This document shows, piece by piece, positions 18,422-27,142 of a DNA stretch of 64,000 nt. The position numbers and the translations under genes were made by a program. Under the pieces are notes generated by a model. It did no database searches, was not told the DNA's origin, and worked only from the letters and a program-made list of their open reading frames with translations. The DNA comes from Streptomyces sp. L-9-10 (GTDB lineage Bacteria; Actinomycetota; Actinomycetes; Streptomycetales; Streptomycetaceae), in assembly GCF_004151105.1 (NCBI RefSeq), contig NZ_PHRF01000041.1, positions 124,001 to 188,000 on the forward strand. The letters are read 5' to 3'. Each line of letters begins with the position of its first letter. Within the stretch, counting starts at the first letter, position 1.

Positions 18422-21400
18422 ATGGCGGAGATCCACAGGTTGGACCCGGTCGAGCGGGCACGGCGACTCGCCGACTGGGGGATCGCGTTGGCCGACCGCT
18501 TCCTGCGGCTGGGAGACCGTACGCCGGGCGCCGATCTCCTCGCGCCCGACCGGACAAGGGAGAAAAGGGTCAGTCAACTGGCCGTGGAGGAAGCGCGGGA
18601 CGTTCTGCTGGAGGCCGACCGGGAGCTGCCCCTCGACGACCCCCGGCGCCTCCGCCTGGACGTCCGGCTCGGCAGCGTGCTGATGATCCGGCACGTCCGG
18701 TTCGGTGGTGAGGACGAGGAACGGCAGATCGCGCTGACGGTGTTCCGGCGTGTCCTCAACACCGCCCGGCCGGGCACCTGGGACCACGACTACGCCCAAC
18801 TCTGGCTCGGCTGGATACTCTTCTTCCCCGCACTGCCCCGGCAGTTGAGACTCGGCGGGCCCAGCGACTTCGAGACGGTACGGCGATGGACGCAGGCTCC
18901 GCCGAACGATCCCGCCGTGCGGGCGCGGCTCGCCGCCAATGCCGACGAGGCGGTCGGCTATCTCCAGTACAGCAGCACCTGCCCGCGATGGCCGGACTCC
19001 GTCCGTGGCTCGCTGAAGCTCATGCTCGGTCTGGTACCGGTGCTGCGCATGGTGCTCGGACAGCGCTTCGACCCGCTGTCGCTGATGCGGTCGCTGCCCC
19101 TGTTCCAGCAGGGAGTGGGGCTGATGCCCAAGGGCGCCGAGAACCGGACCGAGCTCCAGTCCTTCGCGCAACTGGCCGCCCTGGAAGTGTCCCGCCACAC
19201 CGACGGCGCGCCCGGTGAGACCGGCCCGGCGCTGGAGGCGGCGATCGACACCCTTCCCCCGGGACACATCCTGCGGGACGCGCTGCTCGGCGAACTGGCG
19301 CAGGAGTACCTGGAGCGGGCGTCGGACTCGGGCACCGACGAGGATCTGGAGGCCGCGTCCGCCGTCCTGGCCAGGGCGAGGGCGGAGATCACCGCCGACA
19401 GCCCGTGGTACGACTCTGTACTGGGCATGCTCGGCTCACGGCAGTTCCTGGAGGCGCTGCGGCACCGCTCCCCGGAGCTGGTGGACGAGTCGATCGTGGC
19501 CGGGGTGCGCGCGCTGCTGCGCTGGCGCCCCGAGGGCGCGCCCGCTCCCCGGACCGCGTCGCCGAACACTCTGTCCGAGGCGCTGGACGCCGCGGACGAG
19601 ATGCTGGAGCGTACGTCCGGGCTCGGCCCTGACGACTCCCACCCCGGCATCGCCCATCTCGAGGTGGGCGGTTCGCTGATGCTCCGGGGCGCGATCTCCG
19701 GCGAGACGGAGGACAGCCGGCGCGCCCTGGCGCATCTGCGGCGGGCCACCGAACTGATCCCGGCGGAGCACGCCGTCGCACCGGCCGCTCTGGCGATGCT
19801 GGGAGGCACGCTCGACTTCCACTATCTGAGGTACGGCACCCGTCAGGACGCCGAGGCGGGACAGATCTTCCTGGACCATGCCATCGGCGCGGCGACCGCG
19901 CACCGGCCCCGTAAGCGGCCCGCTGCCTATCAGAAGTTCGGTGAGACCTTCCGGGCCCTCGCCCTGGGGCTGCGCGCCAATGAGGAGGGCGACGACGCGG
20001 CGGAGGCGCTGGCCGATCTCCGGACCATCATCGGGAACGGCGGCGCACCTCTGTGGCCCGTGAACATCGCCACGGCCTTCGGCGTCCTCAGACAAGCGGT
20101 GATGAACCAGAACTGGGACGAACTGCCCGCCGCGCTGGACCTGCTGGACGAGACGGCGCTCGGTGACGACTTCTCCGTCTACTGGCTCCGGCCGATGGCG
20201 GCCACGTTCAGCGGGCTGGCCGCCGTGGTGCGAGGGGCGGTGCACGGGGACACCGCCGAGCTGCGGCGCGGGACGTCCCTGCTGGAAGAGGTCATGGCGG
20301 ACGAGTCGCAGCTCCCCGCGGACATCCGCCTCCTGGGACACGCGGGTGTCGGCTCGGCCCGGCTGATGCTGAACCTGCTCAACGACGATCCTGAGGTACT
20401 GGCGACGGCACTGCTCGGTCTGGAACGCGCCCGGGAGCGGATGGGCCCCGATACACCGCCCATCGCGGCCGTGGCCGTACTGGACGGACTCGCCGACGGC
20501 TACCGGCGGCGCGGTGATCCCGCGGCGGGCGATTCCTCCGCCGCGGTCGACGCGGGTCTCGCCGTGATCCGGACCGTGGCCGCGGAGGTGATGCTCCAGC
20601 GCGGCGCCCACCACGGACTGCTCCCGGCCAGGGGCGCGGCGCGCAGGGCCGTGCGCGTCGCGCACTGGAGCCTGGCGGACGGGCATCCGCGCACGGCCGT
20701 GGAAGCGCTCGAACTCGGGCGGGCGCTCGTACTGCGGGCCTCGACCACCGCGACCGACGTACCGGACCGGCTGGTGGCGGCCGGGCGGGCGGACCTCGCC
20801 GACCGCTGGCGCGAGCGGGTACTCGACAGCCCGGCGCCGGTGCCGGCCCCGGCGCCTCCCGTCGCTTCTCCTGCCTCTCCTGCTTCTCCCGCCTCTCCCG
20901 CCTCTCCCGCCTCTCCCGCTTCTTCGGATGTTCCGGATTCCGCGCTTCCGGATTCCGTGCCCCCGGCCTCCGCGCTCCCGGCCTTCGCGCCCGAGTCCGA
21001 GTCCGGTTCCGGGGGCGGGCCGGATCGGGACGCCGTCGTCACCGAGAGCCTGCGCAGTACGGTGCGGCTGCTCCTCGAACAGGGCATGCCCGGCGGGGAG
21101 ATCCCCAGCGAGCTGCGGCGGGAGGCACTGGGCGTGCTCGCGGAACACGACGGCCGGCACAGCCTGCACGAAGCGCTCACCCCCGAGGCACTCGGGAAGT
21201 CCCTCTCCGAGGTGGACGCCGACGCGCTGGTCTATCTCCTGGACGGGCCCGAGGACGGCGACGGCCCCGGCGCCGCGCTGCTGGTGGACACGGAAGGCCG
21301 CGTCGTGCACGTACCCCTGCCAGGACTGGCGCGGCGGGCCTGCGGTCCGCTGCGCTCGTACATCTCCGCCCGCGCGGCCTTCTCCCGGGCACGCGGCGCC

Positions 21401-22516
21401 GCGCGCGACAGCGCCGGCACCGACTGGCGGGCGGCGCTGGAACACCTCTGCGACTGGGCGTATCCGGCGGCCATGGGACCGGTACTGGACGAGATCGCGA
21501 CCTGGGACCGGAAGGGCCGGAAGGGGGAGAGCGACCGCGAGCACGACCCGACGCCACATCTGGTGCTCGTGCCCTGCTCCACCCTCGGCGTGGTCACCTG
21601 GCACGCCGCCCGTACCCCCACCGGTGCAGCCGGTACGGACTCGGACTCGGACAGGGGCACGGACTCGGACATGGCCATGGGCACGGGCACAGGCACGGGC
21701 ACGGGCACCGGCGACGCGACCGGGTACCGGTACGTGATCCAGGACGCCGTGGTGTCCTACGCGGCCAGCGGCAGGCAGTTCGCGGAGGCGGCCGGACGGG
21801 ACCAACTCCCGCCCGCCGACGACCCCGTCATCGTCCTCGACCCCAGCGGCGACCTCCTGTGGCCGGTCCTGGAGGCGGAAGGCATCCGCGACGCGCACTA
21901 CCCGCGGGCCCGCGTCCTCGGCGCCGAGACGGAGACCGCGGAGGAGCACGCCCGGCTGCCCGAGCGCGTACTCGCCTGTCTGCCCAGCCGGGGAGAGCCG
22001 GGGGCCTCCCTTCTCCATCTCGGCTGCCACGCCGACACACGAGAGGTCCCGCTCGATTCGGCCCTGCTCTTCGGTGAGACCAGGGAGAGCGAGCGTGCCG
22101 CGCGGACCGAGCTGACGCTCCCGATCTCCCGGGTGCTCGAACGGGCGGCGGGCCGCCGCCCCGGCAGCCCCGGCGGTCTGGTCGTCCTCAACGCCTGTCT
22201 CAGCGATCTGAGCGAACGCGACCACGACGAGGCGCTCACACTGGCCACGGCCTTCCTCACGGCCGGAGCGACCGGTGTCGTCGGTTCGCGCTGGAACGTT
22301 CCGGACCGGCCGAGCGGCCTGCTCATGACCGTGCTCCATCACCATCTCTCCCAGGGCGTCACCCCGGCGCGCGCCCTGCGCGCCGCGCAGCTCTGGATGC
22401 TCGACCCGGAACGCGCGCCCGTCCCGGGAATGAGCCGGCTGATGGCCGCGCAGGTGCCCGACCCCGAACACCTCCACACGTACGCCTGGGCCGCGTACAC
22501 CCACCAGGGCCGCTGA
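18422..22516 (+). CDS. TPR-CHAT caspase-like protease
   Basis: A 1364-residue cytoplasmic protein. About residues 1-800 are helical, TPR-like repeats with many AEAL/LxxAL patterns. A low-complexity linker of repeated Ser-Pro-Ala (about 813-840) and another Gly-Thr/Asp-Ser run (about 1075-1100) flank a central region. The C-terminus is a CHAT domain: the catalytic dyad is His1203 in HLGCHA and Cys1259 in LNACLSD, followed by the usual TAFLTAGATGVVGSRW. CHAT proteases are caspase relatives that act in bacterial immunity, for example with gasdermins or Csx29. The ATG at 18422 follows GGGAGG. The next two genes encode an antitoxin-like protein and a RES toxin, so this protease is a candidate sensor-effector that controls them. 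Confidence 0.88.
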   Translation: MAEIHRLDPVERARRLADWGIALADRFLRLGDRTPGADLLAPDRTREKRVSQLAVEEARDVLLEADRELPLDDPRRLRLDVRLGSVLMIRHVRFGGEDEERQIALTVFRRVLNTARPGTWDHDYAQLWLGWILFFPALPRQLRLGGPSDFETVRRWTQAPPNDPAVRARLAANADEAVGYLQYSSTCPRWPDSVRGSLKLMLGLVPVLRMVLGQRFDPLSLMRSLPLFQQGVGLMPKGAENRTELQSFAQLAALEVSRHTDGAPGETGPALEAAIDTLPPGHILRDALLGELAQEYLERASDSGTDEDLEAASAVLARARAEITADSPWYDSVLGMLGSRQFLEALRHRSPELVDESIVAGVRALLRWRPEGAPAPRTASPNTLSEALDAADEMLERTSGLGPDDSHPGIAHLEVGGSLMLRGAISGETEDSRRALAHLRRATELIPAEHAVAPAALAMLGGTLDFHYLRYGTRQDAEAGQIFLDHAIGAATAHRPRKRPAAYQKFGETFRALALGLRANEEGDDAAEALADLRTIIGNGGAPLWPVNIATAFGVLRQAVMNQNWDELPAALDLLDETALGDDFSVYWLRPMAATFSGLAAVVRGAVHGDTAELRRGTSLLEEVMADESQLPADIRLLGHAGVGSARLMLNLLNDDPEVLATALLGLERARERMGPDTPPIAAVAVLDGLADGYRRRGDPAAGDSSAAVDAGLAVIRTVAAEVMLQRGAHHGLLPARGAARRAVRVAHWSLADGHPRTAVEALELGRALVLRASTTATDVPDRLVAAGRADLADRWRERVLDSPAPVPAPAPPVASPASPASPASPASPASPASSDVPDSALPDSVPPASALPAFAPESESGSGGGPDRDAVVTESLRSTVRLLLEQGMPGGEIPSELRREALGVLAEHDGRHSLHEALTPEALGKSLSEVDADALVYLLDGPEDGDGPGAALLVDTEGRVVHVPLPGLARRACGPLRSYISARAAFSRARGAARDSAGTDWRAALEHLCDWAYPAAMGPVLDEIATWDRKGRKGESDREHDPTPHLVLVPCSTLGVVTWHAARTPTGAAGTDSDSDRGTDSDMAMGTGTGTGTGTGDATGYRYVIQDAVVSYAASGRQFAEAAGRDQLPPADDPVIVLDPSGDLLWPVLEAEGIRDAHYPRARVLGAETETAEEHARLPERVLACLPSRGEPGASLLHLGCHADTREVPLDSALLFGETRESERAARTELTLPISRVLERAAGRRPGSPGGLVVLNACLSDLSERDHDEALTLATAFLTAGATGVVGSRWNVPDRPSGLLMTVLHHHLSQGVTPARALRAAQLWMLDPERAPVPGMSRLMAAQVPDPEHLHTYAWAAYTHQGR

Positions 22517-22579
22517 CCTCCACCGACCACCTGCCGACCCCCTACCGCCCCTCTGCCGTCCAAGCCGGAGCTGACGCCG

Positions 22580-23287
22580 ATGAGCATGGAAGACCTGAAC
22601 AGGATCGTGGCGGACCACCTGGCCGAGCTGGTGGCGCGGCTCGACGCCGACGGCCGGGCCGAAGTCGCCTCGATCCAGGCGCGGATGCGAGCCGCCAGTG
22701 ACCCGAAGCCGTACGCGCGGCGGCTGCTGCTCGCCCTCGCCGAAGCGCTTCCGCCCGACCATCCGGTGGCGCAGGCCATCCTGCGGCAGGCCAACTGGCG
22801 CGCTCCCGACGTACTGGACCGGGCGGCCATCGACGCCGAGGCGGCCGCCATCCTGTCCCTCGCGGGTCTCTCCTTCGAGCCCCAGGACGTCACGGACACC
22901 GGAATGACGGACGCCGCTGCCGCCGCCCCCGGACCCGCCGCGCTCATGGACCTCGTCCGGCGGCGCGTACTCGCGGCCACACCCGTGCTCAGCGACGACG
23001 AGGCACGCGCTCTGGGGCGGCACGGGGCGGCGCGCGATCTCATCCGGCTGGACCGGCCCGGAGAGGCGACCGCCCTTCCCCGTTTCCAGTTCGAGCCCTC
23101 GGGCCGGCCCCGGGAGGTGGTGGTACGGGTCAACCAGTTGCTCGGTGCCGAGCGCGACCCGTGGGGCGTGACCGCCTGGTGGCTGGCCACGAACGTCTGG
23201 CTGGGGGACCCGCCCGCGGATCTGCTGGGCGCGGACCGCGACGACGACCTGGTGGCCTGCGCCGGCGCGACGCTGGGGGAGGACTGA
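22580..23287 (+). CDS. MbcA/ParS/Xre-type antitoxin-like protein with N-terminal extension
   Basis: A 235-residue protein. The C-terminal half (about 117-235) resembles the MbcA/ParS/Xre antitoxin toxin-binding domain (DUF2384 type): VLSDDEARALGRHGAARDLI, then PRFQFEPSG, RVNQLLG, DPWGVTAWWLATNVWLGD and PADLLG. The N-terminal 100 residues are helical (DLNRIVADHLAELVARLDAD) and do not look like a standard helix-turn-helix. It ends one base before the start of the RES gene, the usual antitoxin-then-toxin order, and begins 63 bases after the CHAT protease gene. It probably neutralises the RES protein. The linker between halves (about 103-116, Ala/Pro/Gly-rich) is a plausible site for proteolysis; this is inference. 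Confidence 0.78.
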   Translation: MSMEDLNRIVADHLAELVARLDADGRAEVASIQARMRAASDPKPYARRLLLALAEALPPDHPVAQAILRQANWRAPDVLDRAAIDAEAAAILSLAGLSFEPQDVTDTGMTDAAAAAPGPAALMDLVRRRVLAATPVLSDDEARALGRHGAARDLIRLDRPGEATALPRFQFEPSGRPREVVVRVNQLLGAERDPWGVTAWWLATNVWLGDPPADLLGADRDDDLVACAGATLGED

Positions 23288-23288
23288 C

Positions 23289-23987
23289 ATGACCGCGCAG
23301 GCCCTGCCGGACGTACCCGTCTTCCCCCACGCGCACACCGTCCCCGCCGGAACCGTGCTGTGGCGGGTGCATAAGACCACCCGCGCGGTGACGGAGTTCA
23401 ACCCCCGTCCCGCGGACCCCTACTTCGGCGGCTCACGCTTCGACGGCGTCACCGAGAGCCCGTACCCGTTCCTGTACGCCGCACCCGACCCGGCGACGGC
23501 ACTCGCCGAAGTGCTGCTGCGCGACCGGGACTTCGACCTGAGGCTCGGGGTACGGGTGATCCTCGGCCATGAGGTCGCCGAGCGGACCCTGTCCGCGCTG
23601 GAGGTCACCGAGGATCTGCGGGTGGTGTCGCTGTGCTCGGCCGTGGAGCTGGCCGCCGTGTGCCAGGACGGCTGGCTCGTCGAGGCCGACGGCCCGCAGT
23701 ACGCCTTCACCCGACGCTGGGCCCGGTACTTGCGCGACAGCGCCCCCTGGGCCCAGGGCCTGCGCTGGCAGGCGCGCCGCAACCGTCCCCTGGAGTCCCT
23801 GATGTTCTTCGGCGACCGCCGCGCCCCCGACGCGCTGAAACCCTCGGCGACACCGCCGCTCCCGCTGGGAACGCCCGGGGGGATCGCGCGCGTCAATGAA
23901 CTGCTGGCGCCCCTGCGGGCGGTGATCTTCCCGCCGGTCACGCTTCCCGTCGGCGGTTCGCGGGACGGTGCCCACACCGTCGGGTAG
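23289..23987 (+). CDS. RES-domain toxin (NAD+ phosphorylase family)
   Basis: A 232-residue RES-family protein. Known members (MbcT and related toxins) degrade NAD+. The signature Arg (Arg26 in WRVH), the FGGSRFD loop and the Glu (Glu74 in TALAEVLLRD) are visible. The conserved Ser region reads GLRWQARRN, where Ala162 aligns by eye with the usual Ser, so activity is uncertain. The C-terminal FFGDR strand is typical. The start lies one base after the antitoxin stop, with GGGGGAGG upstream, so translation is coupled. Together with the preceding CHAT protease it suggests a suicide or immunity module. Confidence 0.82.
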   Translation: MTAQALPDVPVFPHAHTVPAGTVLWRVHKTTRAVTEFNPRPADPYFGGSRFDGVTESPYPFLYAAPDPATALAEVLLRDRDFDLRLGVRVILGHEVAERTLSALEVTEDLRVVSLCSAVELAAVCQDGWLVEADGPQYAFTRRWARYLRDSAPWAQGLRWQARRNRPLESLMFFGDRRAPDALKPSATPPLPLGTPGGIARVNELLAPLRAVIFPPVTLPVGGSRDGAHTVG

Positions 23988-24303
23988 CCGGGAGCCGGGA
24001 GAAGGGAGGTTCGTAGCCGGGCACGGGGGCGGCGGGCCGTTGTTCTCCGCCGGCTGAGTCCGCTTCGTGTTGTCCGCTTCGTGTTGTTCACTTCCTTTTG
24101 TTCGGCTCCCGCGCGCGGATTCCGAACAATCTTCGTCTGGTACGGATGGACCTTCCGGACCTTTTGTCGAGTCGCCGGCCCGCGCTGTGCCGTGGGCCGG
24201 CGCCCCGTCCGCCACGGGGGCGCGGACGGGTGCGACGGGGGCCGGGCGAACACGAAGACGGTGAGCGCGCGTGGGGTGTCAATCGGTGCTGCGGTTGGGA
24301 CGA
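23988..24303. other. Intergenic region before the ArsR-like regulator
   Basis: No gene seen. The interval is less GC-rich from 24060 to 24160 and contains the 14-base tandem repeats listed separately. It presumably holds the promoter of the regulator at 24304. Confidence 0.55.
24059..24100. repeat. 14-bp tandem direct repeats upstream of a regulator
   Basis: TCCGCTTCGTGTTG occurs at 24059-24072 and again exactly at 24073-24086, followed by a degenerate third copy (24087-24100, 10 of 14 matches). Tandem repeats of this kind upstream of a winged-helix regulator are often its binding sites; no experimental basis here. Confidence 0.75.
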
Positions 24304-25257
24304 GTGGACGATCTGAAGGTCGCGGTGGGCTACCAGCCGTTGCCCACCCTGATGTCACTGGTGACCGATGCCCTGGGGGTGGCCGGCCAGGGGGTACCGG
24401 CCGTGGTGCGGTCGGCCGTACGCACCGCGTGCCCGGCCGGCGCCGCGCAGACGCTGCAACCGGCGTGCGGGGGAGGCAGCCTGTGGCTTCCGGACTGCCT
24501 GTCGCCGCTGCCGCTCGACCGGTCGGGGGTACGGGCGCAGCTGGACCGGATGGAGACGCTCGCGCCGGAGCGGCTGGCCGGTGATCTGGCGGCGGGCTTT
24601 CCCGAGGGGGTTCCGGTCGGATGGCGGCGGGTGGCGGACCGCCCGCAGCCGTTCATCCGCGCGTACGTCCAGGTGATGCTGAGCGTCTGGGCCGTGTTCG
24701 CGCCCGTCTGGCGGCGTTCGCGGGAACTGCTCGACCTGGAGGCGGAGCGGATCGGGATCGCGTCCGTCACGGGCACGCTGGCCGGCGTCTTCGGCGACCT
24801 CAGCCCCCGCGTCGGCTACGCGCCGGGCCTGCTGCGGCTGCCGGACCGTTCGCCGGGGGAGTGCGAGCTGCGCGAGCGGCGTCTGTTGCTGGTGCCGCTG
24901 GTGTCCGGCAGCTCCGCCTCCGTGGTCGGACTCGGCCAGGAGGAATGTGCCTGGATCGGCTACCCCCTCCCCGGCCTGCGGGAGTTGTGCGCCGGGCGAG
25001 CGTCCGCGCGGCGGGTACGTACGGATCCGCTGGAGGCCGTTCTGGGGTGTATGCGGGCCCGGTTGCTGCGGCAGGCCCATCGCGGGCCCACGATGGGAGA
25101 GGTCAGCGCCCTGCTCGGATGCGCGCCCGGAGCGGTGACGCATCACTGCAAGCAACTGGAGGCGGCGGGCCTCATCCGGCGCAAGCGCCAGGGCCAGCAG
25201 GTACGGGTCAGGCTGACACGCCGGGGACAGCGGCTGCTCGGTGCGCTGGCCGGCTGA
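24304..25257 (+). CDS. ArsR-like winged helix-turn-helix regulator (DUF5937 type)
   Basis: A protein of about 317 residues. The N-terminal 200 residues (VAVGYQPLPTLMSLVTDAL, later LLVPLVSGSSASVVGL) match the architecture of the DUF5937 regulators. The C-terminus carries a winged HTH: PTMGEVSALLGCAPGAVTHHCKQLEAAGLIRRKRQGQQVRVRLTRRG in spaced form, with a recognition helix around GAVTHHCKQL. GTG codons at 24271, 24286 and 24304 are alternative starts; 24304 begins just before the conserved region. Its 3' end overlaps the convergent ABC transporter gene by 50 bases. It may control the neighbouring RiPP operon, but that is inference from position. Confidence 0.75.
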   Translation: MDDLKVAVGYQPLPTLMSLVTDALGVAGQGVPAVVRSAVRTACPAGAAQTLQPACGGGSLWLPDCLSPLPLDRSGVRAQLDRMETLAPERLAGDLAAGFPEGVPVGWRRVADRPQPFIRAYVQVMLSVWAVFAPVWRRSRELLDLEAERIGIASVTGTLAGVFGDLSPRVGYAPGLLRLPDRSPGECELRERRLLLVPLVSGSSASVVGLGQEECAWIGYPLPGLRELCAGRASARRVRTDPLEAVLGCMRARLLRQAHRGPTMGEVSALLGCAPGAVTHHCKQLEAAGLIRRKRQGQQVRVRLTRRGQRLLGALAG

Positions 25258-27139
25258 TGTCCCCGGTGTTCCGCTCCCCGTCCTGGTACGCCTCCGCCTG
25301 GAGATGGAACAGCCGGGCGTAGGTGCCGCCCGCCGCCTCCAGTTCGTCGTGGCCGCCCTCCTCGATGATCCGTCCCCCGTCCATGACGTAGATCCGGTCG
25401 GCGCCGCGGACATTGGAGAAACGGTGCGAGATCACCAGCACCGTACGGTCCGCGAAGAGCGTGCGGATCCGTGCGAACAGATCGGCCTCGGCCTGCGGAT
25501 CGAGCGAGGCGGTCGGTTCGTCGAGGATCACGAAGGGGGAGTCCCGGTAGAAGGCACGGGCCAGTGCCAGCCGCTGCCACTGGCCCAGCGAGAGATCGGC
25601 GCCCGCCGTGAACTCCTTGCTCAGTACGGTGTCGTAGCCGAGCGGCAGTTCGCCGATCACGTCCGCCGCGCCCGAGCTGTCCGCGGCGCGGGCCACCGCC
25701 GACCGGTCCGGAGCGTCATGGGGGCGGCCGAAGGCGATGTTGTCGGAGGCCGAGAGCTTGTAGCGGACGAAGTCCTGGAAGACCATCGCGGTCGCGGCGC
25801 GCAGCCGCGCCGGGTCGGGTACCGGCAGACCGTCACGGAGGAGCGTGCCGTCGTCTGGCTGGTAGAGGCCGGCCAGGATCTTGGCGAGGGTGGTCTTTCC
25901 CGATCCGTTGGCACCCACCAGGGCGACGATCTCGCCCGCCCGCAACTCGACCGAGACGTCGTGGAGGGCGGGGCGCGGTGAGCCGGGGTAGGTGAAGGCG
26001 AGGTGCTCGGTGCGCAGGGACGCGAAGGGGGCGGGGGCGGCTCTGTCGGTCTCCGTCGTGTTCGTCTTCGTCTTCGTCGTATCCGTTTCCGTCGCCCTGA
26101 CGGTACTCACGTCGCCATCGCCATCGCCATCGGCGTCGGTGAAGACACGGATGTCCTTCACATACAGCGCCGCCGCACCGATGTTGTTGAAGAGATAGCC
26201 GAGCATCTGCATGCGTGTGGACAGCAGCAGCAGGGCCCCCAGCGCGGCCAGCGCGGTCGGCAGCGCGACTCCGCCGCCGCGCACCATCCCCCACATGGCG
26301 CAGATGACCGCGAGGAAGACGAGATCCCCGAGCACCCGGGCCACGACCTTGCGTCGGGTGTGCCGGCGCTGCATCGTCGCCGTACTGGAGATCTCCTCCG
26401 CGTAGTGGCCGTCCCAGCGGTCCCGGAGCATCCCGCCCAGATCCAGGGAGCGGATCTCCTTGGCCTCGTCGCGCCCGACGAGAAGACGCTCCAGATACTC
26501 GCGGACGCGCCGCCCCTCGGCCAGTTGACCGTGCAACCGGTAGTCGGCGTCGCGTTCGTCGCGGGCCGCCTTGAGCACGGGCAGGACGGACAGCGCGGTG
26601 AACGGCAGCAGCCACCAGGTCATGACGGCGAAGGCCGTGCCGACGGCCACCATGCTCAGCAGTGCCTGTACCGCTCCGATCAGCGCGGTCACCACCATCA
26701 CCGGCTGGGAGCGGGACGCGAACACCGCGCGCTGCAACCGGTCGTGGAAGGCCGGATCCTCGAACCGGGCCAGCTCCGCGCGCGCCGAGCCCGCCAGCAC
26801 CTTCGCCATGATGTGCCGGTCGATCTTCACCGTCAGCAGCCGCTGCCAGCCACTGCTGACCGTACGCAGGATGCCGCCCACCGAGGCGAGCAGGACCAGC
26901 GCGGACAGCGCGGGGATCAGCCGGTCGTTCGCCCGGGACCCCTCGCCGTTCAGGGAGAACGCCTGCCCCAGCGTGCCCCGCAGCACCAGGATCAGGGCGG
27001 CGAGTCCGGTGGCGGTGAGGAGCTGGACCATGAAGACGCCCGTCAGCCGCAGCCGGTCCGCCTGCCACGCGATGCGCACGATGTACGCGCAGGACCGCAT
27101 CAGATCGGCCGTGCGGATCCGGTCCGGCTGCTCTGCCAT
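25208..27139 (-). CDS. ABC transporter, fused permease and ATP-binding domains (RiPP exporter)
   Basis: A 643-residue half-transporter that would act as a homodimer in the membrane. The N-terminal 330 residues hold about six transmembrane helices. A hydrophilic linker of Asp/Gly and Thr runs (about 340-375) precedes the ATPase domain: Walker A GANGSGKTT, Q-loop VFQDF, signature LSLGQ, Walker B VILDEPTAS, and ISHR. It starts 3 bases after the stop of the S9 peptidase gene and is the last gene of the RiPP operon. The likely role is export of the mature cysteine-rich peptide. There is no N-terminal C39 peptidase domain, so leader removal must occur elsewhere. Confidence 0.9.
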   Translation of the reverse strand: MAEQPDRIRTADLMRSCAYIVRIAWQADRLRLTGVFMVQLLTATGLAALILVLRGTLGQAFSLNGEGSRANDRLIPALSALVLLASVGGILRTVSSGWQRLLTVKIDRHIMAKVLAGSARAELARFEDPAFHDRLQRAVFASRSQPVMVVTALIGAVQALLSMVAVGTAFAVMTWWLLPFTALSVLPVLKAARDERDADYRLHGQLAEGRRVREYLERLLVGRDEAKEIRSLDLGGMLRDRWDGHYAEEISSTATMQRRHTRRKVVARVLGDLVFLAVICAMWGMVRGGGVALPTALAALGALLLLSTRMQMLGYLFNNIGAAALYVKDIRVFTDADGDGDGDVSTVRATETDTTKTKTNTTETDRAAPAPFASLRTEHLAFTYPGSPRPALHDVSVELRAGEIVALVGANGSGKTTLAKILAGLYQPDDGTLLRDGLPVPDPARLRAATAMVFQDFVRYKLSASDNIAFGRPHDAPDRSAVARAADSSGAADVIGELPLGYDTVLSKEFTAGADLSLGQWQRLALARAFYRDSPFVILDEPTASLDPQAEADLFARIRTLFADRTVLVISHRFSNVRGADRIYVMDGGRIIEEGGHDELEAAGGTYARLFHLQAEAYQDGERNTGDISRPAHRAAAVPGVSA

Positions 27140-27142
27140 CGG

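Noticed and set aside
20860..20930. The Ser-Pro-Ala codon repeats in the CHAT gene as a mobile or regulatory repeat
   Set aside because: They keep the reading frame and form a flexible linker between domains, a common feature in GC-rich genomes.
19436..23401. A 1321-codon minus-strand frame opposite the CHAT-RES operon
   Set aside because: No start signal, no family motifs and wrong codon bias; the plus strand has three clear domain proteins.
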